This document shows positions 8,897-16,748 of a DNA stretch of 64,000 nucleotides, piece by piece. Numbering within the stretch: position 1 is the stretch's first letter; each line of letters begins with the position of its first letter. The notes beneath the pieces were generated by a model. The model did no database searches, was not told the DNA's origin, and saw only the letters and a list, made by a program, of their open reading frames with translations. A program made the translations under genes and the position numbers. Origin of the DNA: Alphaproteobacteria bacterium (GTDB lineage Bacteria; Pseudomonadota; Alphaproteobacteria; MPNO01; VGEU01); contig VGEU01000002.1 in assembly GCA_016869145.1 (NCBI GenBank), positions 1-64,000 on the forward strand. Reading direction: 5' to 3'.

Positions 8897-9571
8897 TCAG
8901 GCGAGCTGTCGACGGTCGACGGGCTCGGTCGCGATCTCCGACGCCGGCGCGCGCGACCGGCTCTCGCCGGGCGAGATCGCGAAAGCCATCGCGGGCTCGA
9001 GATACCAGACCCACGCCGGCGGCAGATTCGACCAGACATGCGCGACGCGGCGGCCCTGGAACCCGGCCTTCGCGATCGCTGCGCGCGAGGCCGGCGCGCC
9101 GAGGCTGTAGGTGAACTGGACGAACCGTCCCTCGACCGAGAGGAGATCATGGCTCTGCGTAAGGATCGCCTCCTGGGTCTCGCGCAACATCGAGAGGAGC
9201 GGAAGGCCGGAGACGACGGCCTGGGCGCCTCCCGTCGACCACAGGTCGACATCGGCGAGGAGATCGTGGAGCGCTTCCGCGCCGCCGTGGATGATCCGAA
9301 CGCGCGGGTAACGTTCGCGCAGGATATCGCAGAACCGCCGGTTCTTCTCGACCAGCACGAGGCGATCGGGCGCGAGGCCGGTGGCGAGCAATTCCTCGGT
9401 CAGCGATCCCGTGCCGGGACCGAGCTCGACGACAAGCCCCTTCTGGACTGGATCGACGACGCGCGCCATGGCGCGGGCCAGCGCCGATCCGCTCGGCGCG
9501 ACGGCGCCGATCTGAAGGGGATTACGCAGCCATGAAAAAAAGAATGTACCTGGACGGCTTGCTGTTTCCAT
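8897..9571 (-). CDS. Class I SAM methyltransferase, phospholipid N-methyltransferase (PmtA)-like
   Basis: A 224-aa SAM-dependent methyltransferase. Motif I reads VVELGPGTGSL near residue 47, with the acidic VLVEKNRRF strand after it. The N-terminus FFFSWLRNPLQIGAVAPSG is typical of alphaproteobacterial PmtA-type phosphatidylethanolamine N-methyltransferases and their KsgA-like relatives, which make phosphatidylcholine at the membrane. The C-terminal VWSNLPPAWVWYLEPA also matches that group. It is monocistronic and convergent with the molybdenum hydroxylase gene. A small-molecule or rRNA-type methyltransferase is the alternative. Confidence 0.7.
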   Translation of the reverse strand: METASRPGTFFFSWLRNPLQIGAVAPSGSALARAMARVVDPVQKGLVVELGPGTGSLTEELLATGLAPDRLVLVEKNRRFCDILRERYPRVRIIHGGAEALHDLLADVDLWSTGGAQAVVSGLPLLSMLRETQEAILTQSHDLLSVEGRFVQFTYSLGAPASRAAIAKAGFQGRRVAHVWSNLPPAWVWYLEPAMAFAISPGESRSRAPASEIATEPVDRRQLA

Positions 9572-9644
9572 GAATCAGTCGGTCGATGTGAGCGGCCCCC
9601 GAAATTCACCCCGCCGGCCGGCGTCCGACGCTGCCCGGCGCCCG

Positions 9645-10148
9645 TCACCCTCCATAGAACACCTTCTCGCCGAGGTCCTTCATCCAGAGGATCGCGTCGT
9701 CGGGACGCGCCGCCGGCGGCTTGGCCACCCGGGCGTCGACGACCTCGGCGATGACGATGTGATGATCGCCGCGCTCGACTATCTCGGCGACTTTGCATTC
9801 GATGCAGGCGATCGCGTTGTCGAGGATCGGTGCCCCGGTGGAGCCCTTGCGGATCGGCTCTCCGCTCAGCGTGTTGCCGTCACGCGAGGCGGGTTTGAAG
9901 AACGCGAACGCCGCGCCTTGCTGTCCCTTGCCCAGCATGTTGAGCGCGAAATGTGGCGTCTTGCGGAGGATCTCGCGGGCGCCCGAATCGGCCTTTACGC
10001 CGATCACGACGAGCGGCGGCGCGAACGAGGTCTGCGTCACCCAGTTGACAGTGGCGCCGGCGATCGTGCCGTCGGCCGCCTCGGCCGTCATGACATAGAT
10101 TCCATAGGGAATCATCCTGAGCGCCGTCTTCTTCGCGTCCGCGTCCAT
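9645..10148 (-). CDS. Flavin reductase-family (FMN-binding) protein
   Basis: A 167-aa protein started at ATG 10148 because GGGAGAGGG lies just upstream. It has the flavin reductase-like split-barrel pattern: RMIPYGIYVMTAE at the N-terminus, GATVNWVTQTSFAPPLVVIGV for flavin binding, HFALNMLGKGQ, and DAILWMKDLGEKVFYGG at the end. Members supply reduced FMN or FAD to two-component monooxygenases. An HpaB-type flavin monooxygenase component is encoded at 35849-37369, so it could be its partner, but the two genes are 25 kb apart and that pairing is only an inference. Confidence 0.8.
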   Translation of the reverse strand: MDADAKKTALRMIPYGIYVMTAEAADGTIAGATVNWVTQTSFAPPLVVIGVKADSGAREILRKTPHFALNMLGKGQQGAAFAFFKPASRDGNTLSGEPIRKGSTGAPILDNAIACIECKVAEIVERGDHHIVIAEVVDARVAKPPAARPDDAILWMKDLGEKVFYGG

Positions 10149-10249
10149 CGTTCCCTCTCCCTTCGCTCCCCTCGAACTTCGGCAAATAATTCCCGCAACG
10201 CGACGGCCTCCGCAAGGATGTTCTGCGCGGCACCGGGGGAGGGCGCGCA

Positions 10250-10444
10250 CTAGGCCGGAATCTCGATGGTCGCGCGGAGCCCGGGCAGGCCGCGGTGCTC
10301 GTACTGCGCGGCGCGCCGCACGATGAAGGTGCTCGCGAGCCAGTAGACGATGACGGTCAGGAGAAGAACCGACAGGGCGAACAGAGCGACATAGACGAGC
10401 CCGAGACGTGTGGTCGAGCTCCTGAGCAGCCTAGTCGGGTTCAC
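10250..10444 (-). pseudogene. Sensor histidine kinase remnant with internal deletion
   Basis: The 64-aa ORF starts inside the 3' end of the response regulator gene (14-bp overlap), the usual coupling of an OmpR-type regulator with its kinase. Residues 16-42 are a hydrophobic helix like the first membrane segment of a sensor kinase. Residues 52-64 (GLPGLRATIEIPA) look like the last strand of a kinase ATPase domain, where family members end with a similar PGLRxxLxxP. The sensor domain, second membrane helix, dimerisation His box and ATP-binding boxes are all absent. The simplest explanation is one in-frame deletion of about 1.1-1.2 kb. A genuine small membrane protein is possible but less likely. 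Confidence 0.65.
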
Positions 10445-11108
10445 GGATCACGTATCCGCTGCCGCGGACCGTGTGCAGCATGGGTCGGTCGAACTCCTTG
10501 TCGATCTTGCGGCGGAGACGGCTCACGTGCACGTCGATGACATTGGTCTGCGGATCGAAATGATAGTCCCATACCTGTTCGAGGAGCATGGTGCGCGTCA
10601 CCACGCGCCGCGCGTTCCGCATCAGCACCTCGAGCAGGCGAAACTCGCGCGGTTGGAGATCGATTCGCCGGCCGGCCCGGGTGACGGAACGGTCGAGGAG
10701 GTCGAGACGGAGCTCGCCCACCGCGATCGCCGTCGCGGCCTGCTCCGGAGTCCGCCGTCGCGCCAGCGCCTCGATCCGCGCCGCGAGTTCCGAGAAGGCG
10801 AACGGCTTGGCGAGATAGTCGTCGCCGCCAGCGCGCAGCCCGGCGACCTTGTCATCCGCCTGGGCGAGCGCGCTCAGGATCAGGACCGGGGTCGATCGTC
10901 CGGCGGCGCGGATCGCCCGCACGACCGCGAGGCCGTCGAGTGTCGGCAGCATCCTGTCGACGATCGCAACGTCGTATTCGGTCGACACGGCGAGGGCGAG
11001 GCCTGCGGCCCCGTCCGTCGCGCGATCGACGCGATGGCCCCACTCGCGCAATCCGGCCGCCAGATAGTCCGCGAGCGGCGCGTCGTCCTCGATCACCAAT
11101 AGCCGCAT
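10431..11108 (-). CDS. OmpR/PhoB-family response regulator
   Basis: A 225-aa two-component regulator. The N-terminal receiver has the acidic pair in LLVIEDDAPL, phospho-acceptor Asp in VAIVDRMLP (about residue 51) and the KPF lysine near 101. The C-terminal winged helix (about 130-222) includes LQPREFRLLEVLMRNARRVVTR and ends VHTVRGSGYVI-like. ATG 11108 is chosen because it begins the receiver domain exactly; an open frame continues upstream without homology. Its cognate kinase, overlapping its 3' end, is reduced to 64 codons, so phosphorylation must come from another kinase or small-molecule donors, or the regulator acts unphosphorylated. Confidence 0.92.
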   Translation of the reverse strand: MRLLVIEDDAPLADYLAAGLREWGHRVDRATDGAAGLALAVSTEYDVAIVDRMLPTLDGLAVVRAIRAAGRSTPVLILSALAQADDKVAGLRAGGDDYLAKPFAFSELAARIEALARRRTPEQAATAIAVGELRLDLLDRSVTRAGRRIDLQPREFRLLEVLMRNARRVVTRTMLLEQVWDYHFDPQTNVIDVHVSRLRRKIDKEFDRPMLHTVRGSGYVIREPD

Positions 11109-11276
11109 GGCCTTGCTCGAGACGCCTCGTTCCGGTTCGAACGCTACAGAGATAGGCGTCGGGGCGGCTCCGAAAAAGAGCCGGCGCTGTCCGGACCCCA
11201 CCCTTGCGCCGCGACTGAGGCGTGCCTACCGTACAGCCTCGGTCCGCGAAGACCGCTGGCACATAGGGTCCGCACC

Positions 11277-12149
11277 ATGACGACCATCATGCTGGGCGAG
11301 GTGGCGATCACGCCGATCATCGAACGGGACGGTCCGTGGCGGACGCCGTGGCAGCTCTTCCCGGCGATCGAGCGCCCGACGATGCTCGACCGGCTGGCTC
11401 GGCTCGAGCCGTTCCACTATGACCCGGCGAGCGAGCGGCTGGTGCTGACCTTCCAGAGTTTTCTCGTCCGCACGCCGCGCCATGTCATCCTGATCGACAG
11501 CTGCGTCGGCGATCACAAACAGCGGAAGCGCGACTACGACTACCCCAAGAAGCCCTGGCTCGACGGTTTCCTCGCCACCGGCCTTGCGTTCGAGGCCGTC
11601 GACTTCGTCTTCTGCACCCATATGCACGTCGATCATGTCGGCTGGAACACGCGCCTCGTGGATGGACGCTGGGTGCCGACCTTCCCCAATGCGCGCTATG
11701 TTTTCGCGCGCACCGAATACGAGTACTGGCGCGCCCAGGCGGCCATCGCGCCCGACCCATCCGGGCCGATCTTCGAGGACAGCGTGCTGCCGATCGTCGA
11801 GGCGGACCGCGCGGTGCTGGTCGAGGCCGACTACGCGATCGACGACACGGTATGGTTGACCCCAAGCCATGGCCACACCCCGGGTCACGTCTCGGTGAAT
11901 ATCGAATCGCGCGGCCAGCGGGCGGTCTTCACCGGCGACATCATGCATCATGCCGTCCAGTGCCTCGAACCGGGATGGAGCTCGTGCTTCTGCGCCGACC
12001 CCGTCCAATCGGCGACGACCCGCCGTGCGACGCTCGAGGCCTGCGCCGCCGAAGGGTCGCTGGTGGTCCCCGCTCATTTTCCGGCGCCGACCGCCGGTCG
12101 CATCGTTCCAGAAGGCGACGGCTTCCGGTTCCGATACCTCGCTCGTTGA
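11277..12149 (+). CDS. MBL-fold metallo-hydrolase (lactonase-like), paralogue
   Basis: A 290-aa metallo-beta-lactamase-fold hydrolase with THMHVDH at residues 114-120 (His115, His117, Asp119, His120), GHTPGH, FTGDIMHH and VVPAHF metal-ligand segments. It is a clear paralogue of the 1105-1983 product; both keep the FQSF-VRTPRH strand and the DGRWVPTFPNARYVFAR segment. It is followed by the YciI-like gene 37 bp downstream and the MDR gene, all in the same direction, which suggests one transcription unit. The substrate is unknown; lactone or ester hydrolysis is the family's usual activity. Confidence 0.85.
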   Translation: MTTIMLGEVAITPIIERDGPWRTPWQLFPAIERPTMLDRLARLEPFHYDPASERLVLTFQSFLVRTPRHVILIDSCVGDHKQRKRDYDYPKKPWLDGFLATGLAFEAVDFVFCTHMHVDHVGWNTRLVDGRWVPTFPNARYVFARTEYEYWRAQAAIAPDPSGPIFEDSVLPIVEADRAVLVEADYAIDDTVWLTPSHGHTPGHVSVNIESRGQRAVFTGDIMHHAVQCLEPGWSSCFCADPVQSATTRRATLEACAAEGSLVVPAHFPAPTAGRIVPEGDGFRFRYLAR

Positions 12150-12186
12150 GCCGCATCGCCGTCGCGGTGTCGGCAGGGAGAGATCC

Positions 12187-12501
12187 ATGCTCTACATCAT
12201 CTACCAGCTCGACAAACCCAACGCCGAGGCGATCCGCGCCGCCGCGCGCGAGGCCCACTTCAAATATCTCGACAAGCACGCCGACATATTGGTGCTGGGC
12301 GGCGCGCTTCTCGGCGAGGACGGCGTGACGCGAACCGGCAGCGTCCTGATCATCAACGTGCCGAGCAAGGCGGACGCCGACCAGTTCTCGGAGAACGAGC
12401 CCTTCCGCAAGGCCGGGCTGTTCCACACGGTCCAGATCAGCCGGATGCGGCGCGGCCAGTGGAATCCCGCGGCCGCGCCGAAGACGGCCGAAGGCAACTG
12501 A
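12187..12501 (+). CDS. YciI family protein
   Basis: A 104-aa protein started at ATG 12187, which follows GGCAGGGAGAG. It shows the YciI pattern: AHFKYLDKHADILVLGGALL, GSVLIINVPSKADADQF, then FRKAGLFHTVQI. These are small dimeric ferredoxin-fold proteins; characterised members include the muconolactone isomerase-like and chloromuconate dehalogenase TftG types, but most have no known reaction. Placement between a lactonase-like hydrolase and an oxidoreductase suggests a catabolic role, without proof. Confidence 0.85.
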   Translation: MLYIIYQLDKPNAEAIRAAAREAHFKYLDKHADILVLGGALLGEDGVTRTGSVLIINVPSKADADQFSENEPFRKAGLFHTVQISRMRRGQWNPAAAPKTAEGN

Positions 12502-12519
12502 GAACCGGGGAGCGGTGCG

Positions 12520-13443
12520 ATGAAGGCAGCCTATATCGTCGGCCACGGCGGGCTGGAGGTTCTTCGTTACGGCGACGTTCCCGATCCGGTGGCCGGCCCC
12601 GGCGAGGTCGTCGTCGATATCCATGCCGCGAGCGTCAACGGCGCCGACTGGAAGGTCCGCGCCGGGCACTACAGCCGCCTGAGCGCCTTTCCCTACGTGC
12701 TCGGCCGCGACTTCTCCGGCGTCGTCGCGTCGTGTGCGGCGGGCGTCAGCGATGTCGCGGTCGGCGATCCCGTGTTCGGCGTCTGCGAGATGGGCCAGGA
12801 GGGCGCCTATGCGGAGAAGATCGCGATCAAGTCGGCGCTCGTCGCGCGGAAGCCGGAGAGCCTCTCGCATGTCGAGGCGGCGGCGCTCGCCCTCGTCGGC
12901 CTGACCGCGCTCGTCTCGATCGAGGACACGCTCGGGCTGAAACGCGGCGAGACGATCCTGATCCACGGCGGCGCCGGCGGCGTCGCCGGATTCGCGATCG
13001 AGCTCGCCAAGCACATCGGGGCCCACGTCATCACGACCGCGAGCGCCGCCAACCACGACTACGTCCAGAGCCTCGGTGCCGATCGGGTCATCGATTACCG
13101 CAAGGAGGACATCACCAAGACGGTCTCCGATTGCGACGCCGTGTTCGACACGGTCGGCGGCGATGCCACGAGCGTATCCTTCGCGGTTCTCAAACCCGGC
13201 GGGCGCGCGGCCTTCATCGCCGGCGGCAACGCGCCGCCGCCGCCGCCGCGCCCGGACGTCCGCTCGCTCCGCCCCCGGGTGGCGCGCGATCGGCCGCACC
13301 TCGAGCGGATCTGCGCGTTCGTCGCGGCCGGGGCCGTGCGCGTGCCCGAGATCCACAGCTTTCCGCTGTCGTCGGTGGTGGAGGCGCATCGCGTCAGCGA
13401 GGGCCGGCATCTCCGCGGCAAGCTCGTCTTCAAGGTGCGCTGA
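12520..13443 (+). CDS. Zinc-independent MDR oxidoreductase (quinone reductase-like)
   Basis: A 307-aa medium-chain dehydrogenase/reductase. The N-terminal GroES-like domain has PFPYVLGRDFSGVV-type sequence, and the Rossmann part has ILIHGGAGGVAGFAIELAKHIGAHVI near residues 145-172. The structural and catalytic zinc cysteines of alcohol dehydrogenases are missing, so it belongs with NADPH:quinone oxidoreductases and enoyl reductases. It lies 18 bp after the YciI gene. Its stop codon touches the first unit of a palindromic GC-rich repeat array. Confidence 0.88.
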   Translation: MKAAYIVGHGGLEVLRYGDVPDPVAGPGEVVVDIHAASVNGADWKVRAGHYSRLSAFPYVLGRDFSGVVASCAAGVSDVAVGDPVFGVCEMGQEGAYAEKIAIKSALVARKPESLSHVEAAALALVGLTALVSIEDTLGLKRGETILIHGGAGGVAGFAIELAKHIGAHVITTASAANHDYVQSLGADRVIDYRKEDITKTVSDCDAVFDTVGGDATSVSFAVLKPGGRAAFIAGGNAPPPPPRPDVRSLRPRVARDRPHLERICAFVAAGAVRVPEIHSFPLSSVVEAHRVSEGRHLRGKLVFKVR

Positions 13444-13545
13444 ACCGCGCGCGGCGCGCGTATTCGATCAACCGCGCGCGGCGCGCGTATTCGATCAACC
13501 GCGCGCAGCGCGCGATTCGATCAACCGCGCGCAGCGCGCGCCTGG
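13443..13545. repeat. Short tandem array of GC palindromes
   Basis: Four head-to-tail units of about 26-27 bp lie between convergent genes. Each has a palindromic core of the type CGCGCGCGGCGCGCG (first two units) or GCGCGCAGCGCGCG (last two), separated by ATTCGATCAACC linkers; the fourth lacks its linker. Each unit can form a GC-only hairpin. The array begins at the stop codon of the MDR gene and runs into the 3' end of the opposite gene. There are no flanking cas genes and the linkers are identical, so it is not CRISPR. A REP-like element or a terminator array are possible readings. Confidence 0.8.
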
Positions 13546-14156
13546 CCGGCCAAGCCGTCGATCTGGGGCCGGTAGCCGGCCGCGATCACGGCGACGACCG
13601 GTCGCGGCGTGAGCACGAGGACCGTTCCGGTCCAGCGGAACGGCGCGCCATAGCCGGCGGCGCTCCATGGCCACAACGCGCCCTGGCAGACCAGAAACGC
13701 GGACGACGGCCGATCGGCGAGCGTGACGAGGACACCATCGGGCAGTTGGTCGACATCCCACGCATAGGTTCGCTTCGCGCCCCTCTCGTCGAGCCGCGCC
13801 GCATGGAGCGCGCGATCGAGTGCAGCGATCCCTGCGACGGGCTCGTGCACCGCCGCCCAGAGCGCGCGAAACCGGTCGAAATCGTGCCGCCGGCATTCGC
13901 CGCAGGGACGGTGGCCGGCGGCGAGCGCCGTCGCCTCGTCGAGAAAGAAGAGCTCGGTATAGCGGCCCGGCGTCATGACGCGCCGATGGCGGTCCTTGAA
14001 TTCGAGCCGGCACGTGATCCAGGCCCGCGTCGTCCAGCGCCGCCGCGACAATGTCCGATCGCTGCCATGCAGCACGCCGCGATTGCCCATCCACGCGCCG
14101 CGCGCCGGCGTCGCGACGATATCCCCGAAGGGTGTGACGCGGTTCTGCAGCGCCAC
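13521..14156 (-). CDS. Conserved hypothetical protein
   Basis: About 211 residues if it starts at GTG 14156; the frame is open further upstream but that part overlaps the ring-hydroxylase beta gene. I do not recognise a characterised family. Visible features are TPFGDIVATPARGAWMGNRG near the N-terminus, RRVMTPGRYTELFFLDEA, then AAGHRPCGECRRHDFDRFRALW with a CxxC, suggesting a metal site. The rest is beta-rich with WSAAGYGAPFRWTGTVLVLTPR. The C-terminus (LAGQARAARG) is encoded inside the palindromic repeat array, so the original stop may have been displaced. It starts about 12 bp after the ring-hydroxylase beta stop and could be co-transcribed. Confidence 0.6.
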   Translation of the reverse strand: MALQNRVTPFGDIVATPARGAWMGNRGVLHGSDRTLSRRRWTTRAWITCRLEFKDRHRRVMTPGRYTELFFLDEATALAAGHRPCGECRRHDFDRFRALWAAVHEPVAGIAALDRALHAARLDERGAKRTYAWDVDQLPDGVLVTLADRPSSAFLVCQGALWPWSAAGYGAPFRWTGTVLVLTPRPVVAVIAAGYRPQIDGLAGQARAARG

Positions 14157-14167
14157 CAGAATGGCCG

Positions 14168-14677
14168 TCAGATCGGATAGATGAGCGCGTTCGGAATGGT
14201 GAGCGAATCGTAGACGCAATGGCGCTCGCGCAGCAACAGCCGGCCATCGCGGCGCACGAACGTGTCCTGGTAGTGCCCGGCCTGGAAGAGCTCGGTCTTC
14301 TCCTCCATCAGCGTCTGGACGACGAGATAGTTGGCGCGCGCCTTGATCGCCCCTTCGGCGCGCACCTCGTCGATCGAGAGATTGCTGATGTAGTGGCGGA
14401 GAAAGCGCGGCTCGAACGTCGTCGTCCGGAGCGTCGCCTGCACGCGGTCCCTCATCATCTTCTTGCCGTCGCAATAGAGGAGACCGAGCGGCAGCCCGCG
14501 GTCGGCGTTGTCGCGCCCGGTCACCCGATAGAGCGCGTCATCGGTGAAGAAATCCGGCCAGCGCGTGATTTCTCCCGCATCGATGGCCTGCGCATAGGCG
14601 ACATGGAACTCCTCGATCTCGAGGCGGAGCGCCCAACGCTCCTCGAGCCTGGGAACAACGTTCCGGAGCGCGGTCAC
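14168..14677 (-). CDS. Aromatic-ring-hydroxylating dioxygenase, beta subunit
   Basis: A 169-aa protein of the small (beta) subunit family with a cystatin-like NTF2 fold. Features include a helical N-terminus RWALRLEIEEFHVAYAQAIDAGEI, WPDFFTDDALYRV, RHYISNLSI and RERHCVYDSLTIPNALIYPI at the end. It starts at GTG 14677 overlapping the TGA of the alpha subunit (GTGA), so the two are translationally coupled. The beta subunit is structural in the alpha3beta3 oxygenase. The reductase and ferredoxin components are not adjacent. Confidence 0.9.
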   Translation of the reverse strand: MTALRNVVPRLEERWALRLEIEEFHVAYAQAIDAGEITRWPDFFTDDALYRVTGRDNADRGLPLGLLYCDGKKMMRDRVQATLRTTTFEPRFLRHYISNLSIDEVRAEGAIKARANYLVVQTLMEEKTELFQAGHYQDTFVRRDGRLLLRERHCVYDSLTIPNALIYPI

Positions 14678-15930
14678 AGCCCCATCACCCCGCGGTAGTA
14701 GCGATACATCGAGCGCACCGCCGCCTCGGTGATCAGCGTGTCCGAGGTCCCCTCGTCGCGGCCGCCGAGGAGCGTCAGGCCTTTCTCGGTGACGGAGCGG
14801 CGCGCGCCCTCTTGCACCCACTTGATCGCCTCGTTGTCCTCGATGCCGAGAAAGCCCGCGGGTCCCATGAGATTGGACTGGCAGAGCCGGAGCTTGGTCA
14901 TCTCCTCGGTATCGTCGGCGTAGCCGAACATGGTCCAGTACATGTCGATGGAATCCGGACCGCGCGGCACGATATGGCGGACGCCGAGCGTGTTGAGCTC
15001 GCGCTGGGTGATGAAGTTCGGCCAGATGGTCTGCATAGTGACCGTCCACGGGCTCTTGAACTCCGGCACGAACCCGACGACGCGCCCGTCCTCTAGCTCG
15101 AGCTCGATCATCTTGCGCATCTCCTTGTTCACCGCCTTCTGGTCGACGCCCTCCTCCTCGTCGCCCTTAGCCGAGGCCATGGTTCCGTGGCGGCCGAGCG
15201 GATCGGCGATCATCGCCGACTTCTGCCCGGCCTTCATGAGCCCGAAGGTCACGAGGAAGGTGTGCAGCAGCGTCGCGTGATACGGGTCCTTGAGGTTCTC
15301 GTGATAGAGCTTCCAGTTGCCGTAGAGCGTGTTGCGCCAGTAGCCGAGGATCTTGAGCGGCCGGCCGTCGAAGAGCGTGTCGAAGTCCTTCAGGATCTCG
15401 GGCCCGATATACTGATCGAGCGGCTCGACATGATCGGCGTAGGACGCGAACACGACGCCGTTGCGCGTCGCGACGCGAAGCTTGCGGAGCCCGTGCTCGC
15501 TGAGCTTGAAGTCCGCCGGCATGCCACCCTTGCCCTTGACGCCGCGGCGGAACGGCACCGCGCGGAGCGACCCGTCGAGGTCATAGGTCCACTGGTGGTA
15601 CGGGCAGATGAATTCCTTCGAGTTGCCGGTCAGCGAGCGGCAGAACTCGGCACCGCGATGGGCACAGCGGTTCTCCACCACGTGCACATTGCCGTCGGCG
15701 CCGCGGGTCACGATCACCGGGGCCTCGCCGACCCAGGACCGCTTGTAGTCACCGTGATTGGGGATCTCGGCCTCGAGCGCGACATAGTTCCACGTCGGCC
15801 CGTAGAAGATCCGCTCGAGCTCGCGCTGATAGATTTCGTCACTCGTGTATAGCCAGTCGGGAACGGCGTTGAGCCCTTCCTCCGGCCAGACGAACGCGTT
15901 GCTGCTGCCGTTCGGCGGTTGGACGCTCAT
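14674..15930 (-). CDS. Aromatic-ring-hydroxylating dioxygenase, Rieske alpha subunit
   Basis: A 418-aa oxygenase alpha subunit started at ATG 15930 behind GGAGAAG. The Rieske 2Fe-2S site is CAHRGAEFC followed by ICPYHQW (Cys-x-His and Cys-x2-His). The mononuclear iron site is in ENLKDPYHATLLHTF, with two His ligands and Asp later in the chain. The catalytic domain resembles anthranilate or salicylate hydroxylase-type oxygenases; the exact ring substrate cannot be assigned. A maleylpyruvate/maleylacetoacetate isomerase-like gene diverges from it, which would suit a salicylate-to-gentisate type route; that is an inference. A promoter with a MarR-type operator lies just upstream. Confidence 0.92.
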   Translation of the reverse strand: MSVQPPNGSSNAFVWPEEGLNAVPDWLYTSDEIYQRELERIFYGPTWNYVALEAEIPNHGDYKRSWVGEAPVIVTRGADGNVHVVENRCAHRGAEFCRSLTGNSKEFICPYHQWTYDLDGSLRAVPFRRGVKGKGGMPADFKLSEHGLRKLRVATRNGVVFASYADHVEPLDQYIGPEILKDFDTLFDGRPLKILGYWRNTLYGNWKLYHENLKDPYHATLLHTFLVTFGLMKAGQKSAMIADPLGRHGTMASAKGDEEEGVDQKAVNKEMRKMIELELEDGRVVGFVPEFKSPWTVTMQTIWPNFITQRELNTLGVRHIVPRGPDSIDMYWTMFGYADDTEEMTKLRLCQSNLMGPAGFLGIEDNEAIKWVQEGARRSVTEKGLTLLGGRDEGTSDTLITEAAVRSMYRYYRGVMGL

Positions 15931-15976
15931 GGGCTTCTCCCCGGTGACGGGGCCATCCGCGACGGGCGGCGGCGAG

Positions 15977-16010
15977 ATCGTCAGTATACCGCCTTTCTCA
16001 CAGCGGGCAA
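15977..16010 (-). promoter_or_regulatory. Ring-hydroxylase promoter with putative MarR operator
   Basis: On the minus strand TTGCCC (16005-16010), a 16-bp spacer and TATACT (15983-15988) form a sigma70-like promoter for the Rieske alpha gene. The -10 lies inside a 20-bp motif (15977-15996) of consensus AAARGCRGTATACTGACGAT that recurs at 18204-18223, in the divergent region of the MarR gene. Binding there would block polymerase directly. Confidence 0.6.
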
Positions 16011-16097
16011 CAGTCTGGAAATCGCGCCGGTTCGGGTCTATGCGGTCGCGAGACCGAAGGGCGCGGTTCGACGGCGCTCGCAACCCGGGGGACCTTC

Positions 16098-16736
16098 ATG
16101 AAGCTCTATTCGTTCTTCCGCTCCTCGACCGCCTATCGGATGCGGATCGTACTCAACCTCAAGGGCCTCGCGCACGAACTCGAGGCGGTGAGCCTGCCCA
16201 AGATGGAGCACAAGAAGGCCGCCTTCACCGCGGTCAACCCGCAGGGCCTGGTCCCGGCGCTGGTCGACGGACCCAACGTCCTCGTCCAGTCGATGGCCAT
16301 CATCGAATATCTCGACGAGACCCACCCCGAGCCGCCGCTGATCCCCAAGGCGCCGCTCGATCGCGCCTATGTCCGGGCGATGTCCCAGGTCATCGGGTGC
16401 GAGATCCATCCGCTCAACAACGTGCGCGTGCTCAACTACCTGCGCGACGTGATGAAGCTCGGCGACGATGTCAGACAGCAGTGGTACGAGCACTGGATCG
16501 CCGAGGGCCTCGGCGGCCTCGAATCGCTCCTGAAGCATTACGGCAAGATCGGCCGGTTCTGTTTCAAGGACCAGGTGACGATGGCCGATGTCTGCCTCGT
16601 GCCGCAGGTCTTCAACGCGCAGCGCTTCAACTGCCCGCTCGATGCCTATCCGACCGTCATGCGCATCTTCGAGAACTGCGCATCGATCAAGGCCTTTGCC
16701 GACGCCCATCCGTCGAAGCAGAAGGACGCGATCTGA
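16098..16736 (+). CDS. Maleylacetoacetate/maleylpyruvate isomerase-like glutathione S-transferase
   Basis: A 212-aa zeta-class GST. The N-terminal thioredoxin fold begins MKLYSFFRSSTAYRMRIVLN with the zeta-class Ser-x-x-x-Arg pattern, then NPQGLVPALVDG and QSMAIIEYLDETHPEPPL for glutathione binding; the C-terminal domain has the conserved DQVTMADVCLVPQVFNAQRF. Zeta GSTs use glutathione to isomerise maleylacetoacetate (homogentisate route) or maleylpyruvate (gentisate route) to the fumaryl isomer. The divergent ring-hydroxylase favours a ring-cleavage pathway, but no ring-cleaving dioxygenase is in the window. Confidence 0.88.
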   Translation: MKLYSFFRSSTAYRMRIVLNLKGLAHELEAVSLPKMEHKKAAFTAVNPQGLVPALVDGPNVLVQSMAIIEYLDETHPEPPLIPKAPLDRAYVRAMSQVIGCEIHPLNNVRVLNYLRDVMKLGDDVRQQWYEHWIAEGLGGLESLLKHYGKIGRFCFKDQVTMADVCLVPQVFNAQRFNCPLDAYPTVMRIFENCASIKAFADAHPSKQKDAI

Positions 16737-16748
16737 GCGTCTCAGCGA

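Noticed and set aside
13443-13545. Possible CRISPR array
   Set aside because: Units are under 28 bp, spacers are identical and very short, and no cas genes are present.
12459-14180. A 573-aa rightward frame through the MDR gene and the repeat array
   Set aside because: Low-complexity Arg-rich shadow; the MDR gene in another frame explains the coding signal.
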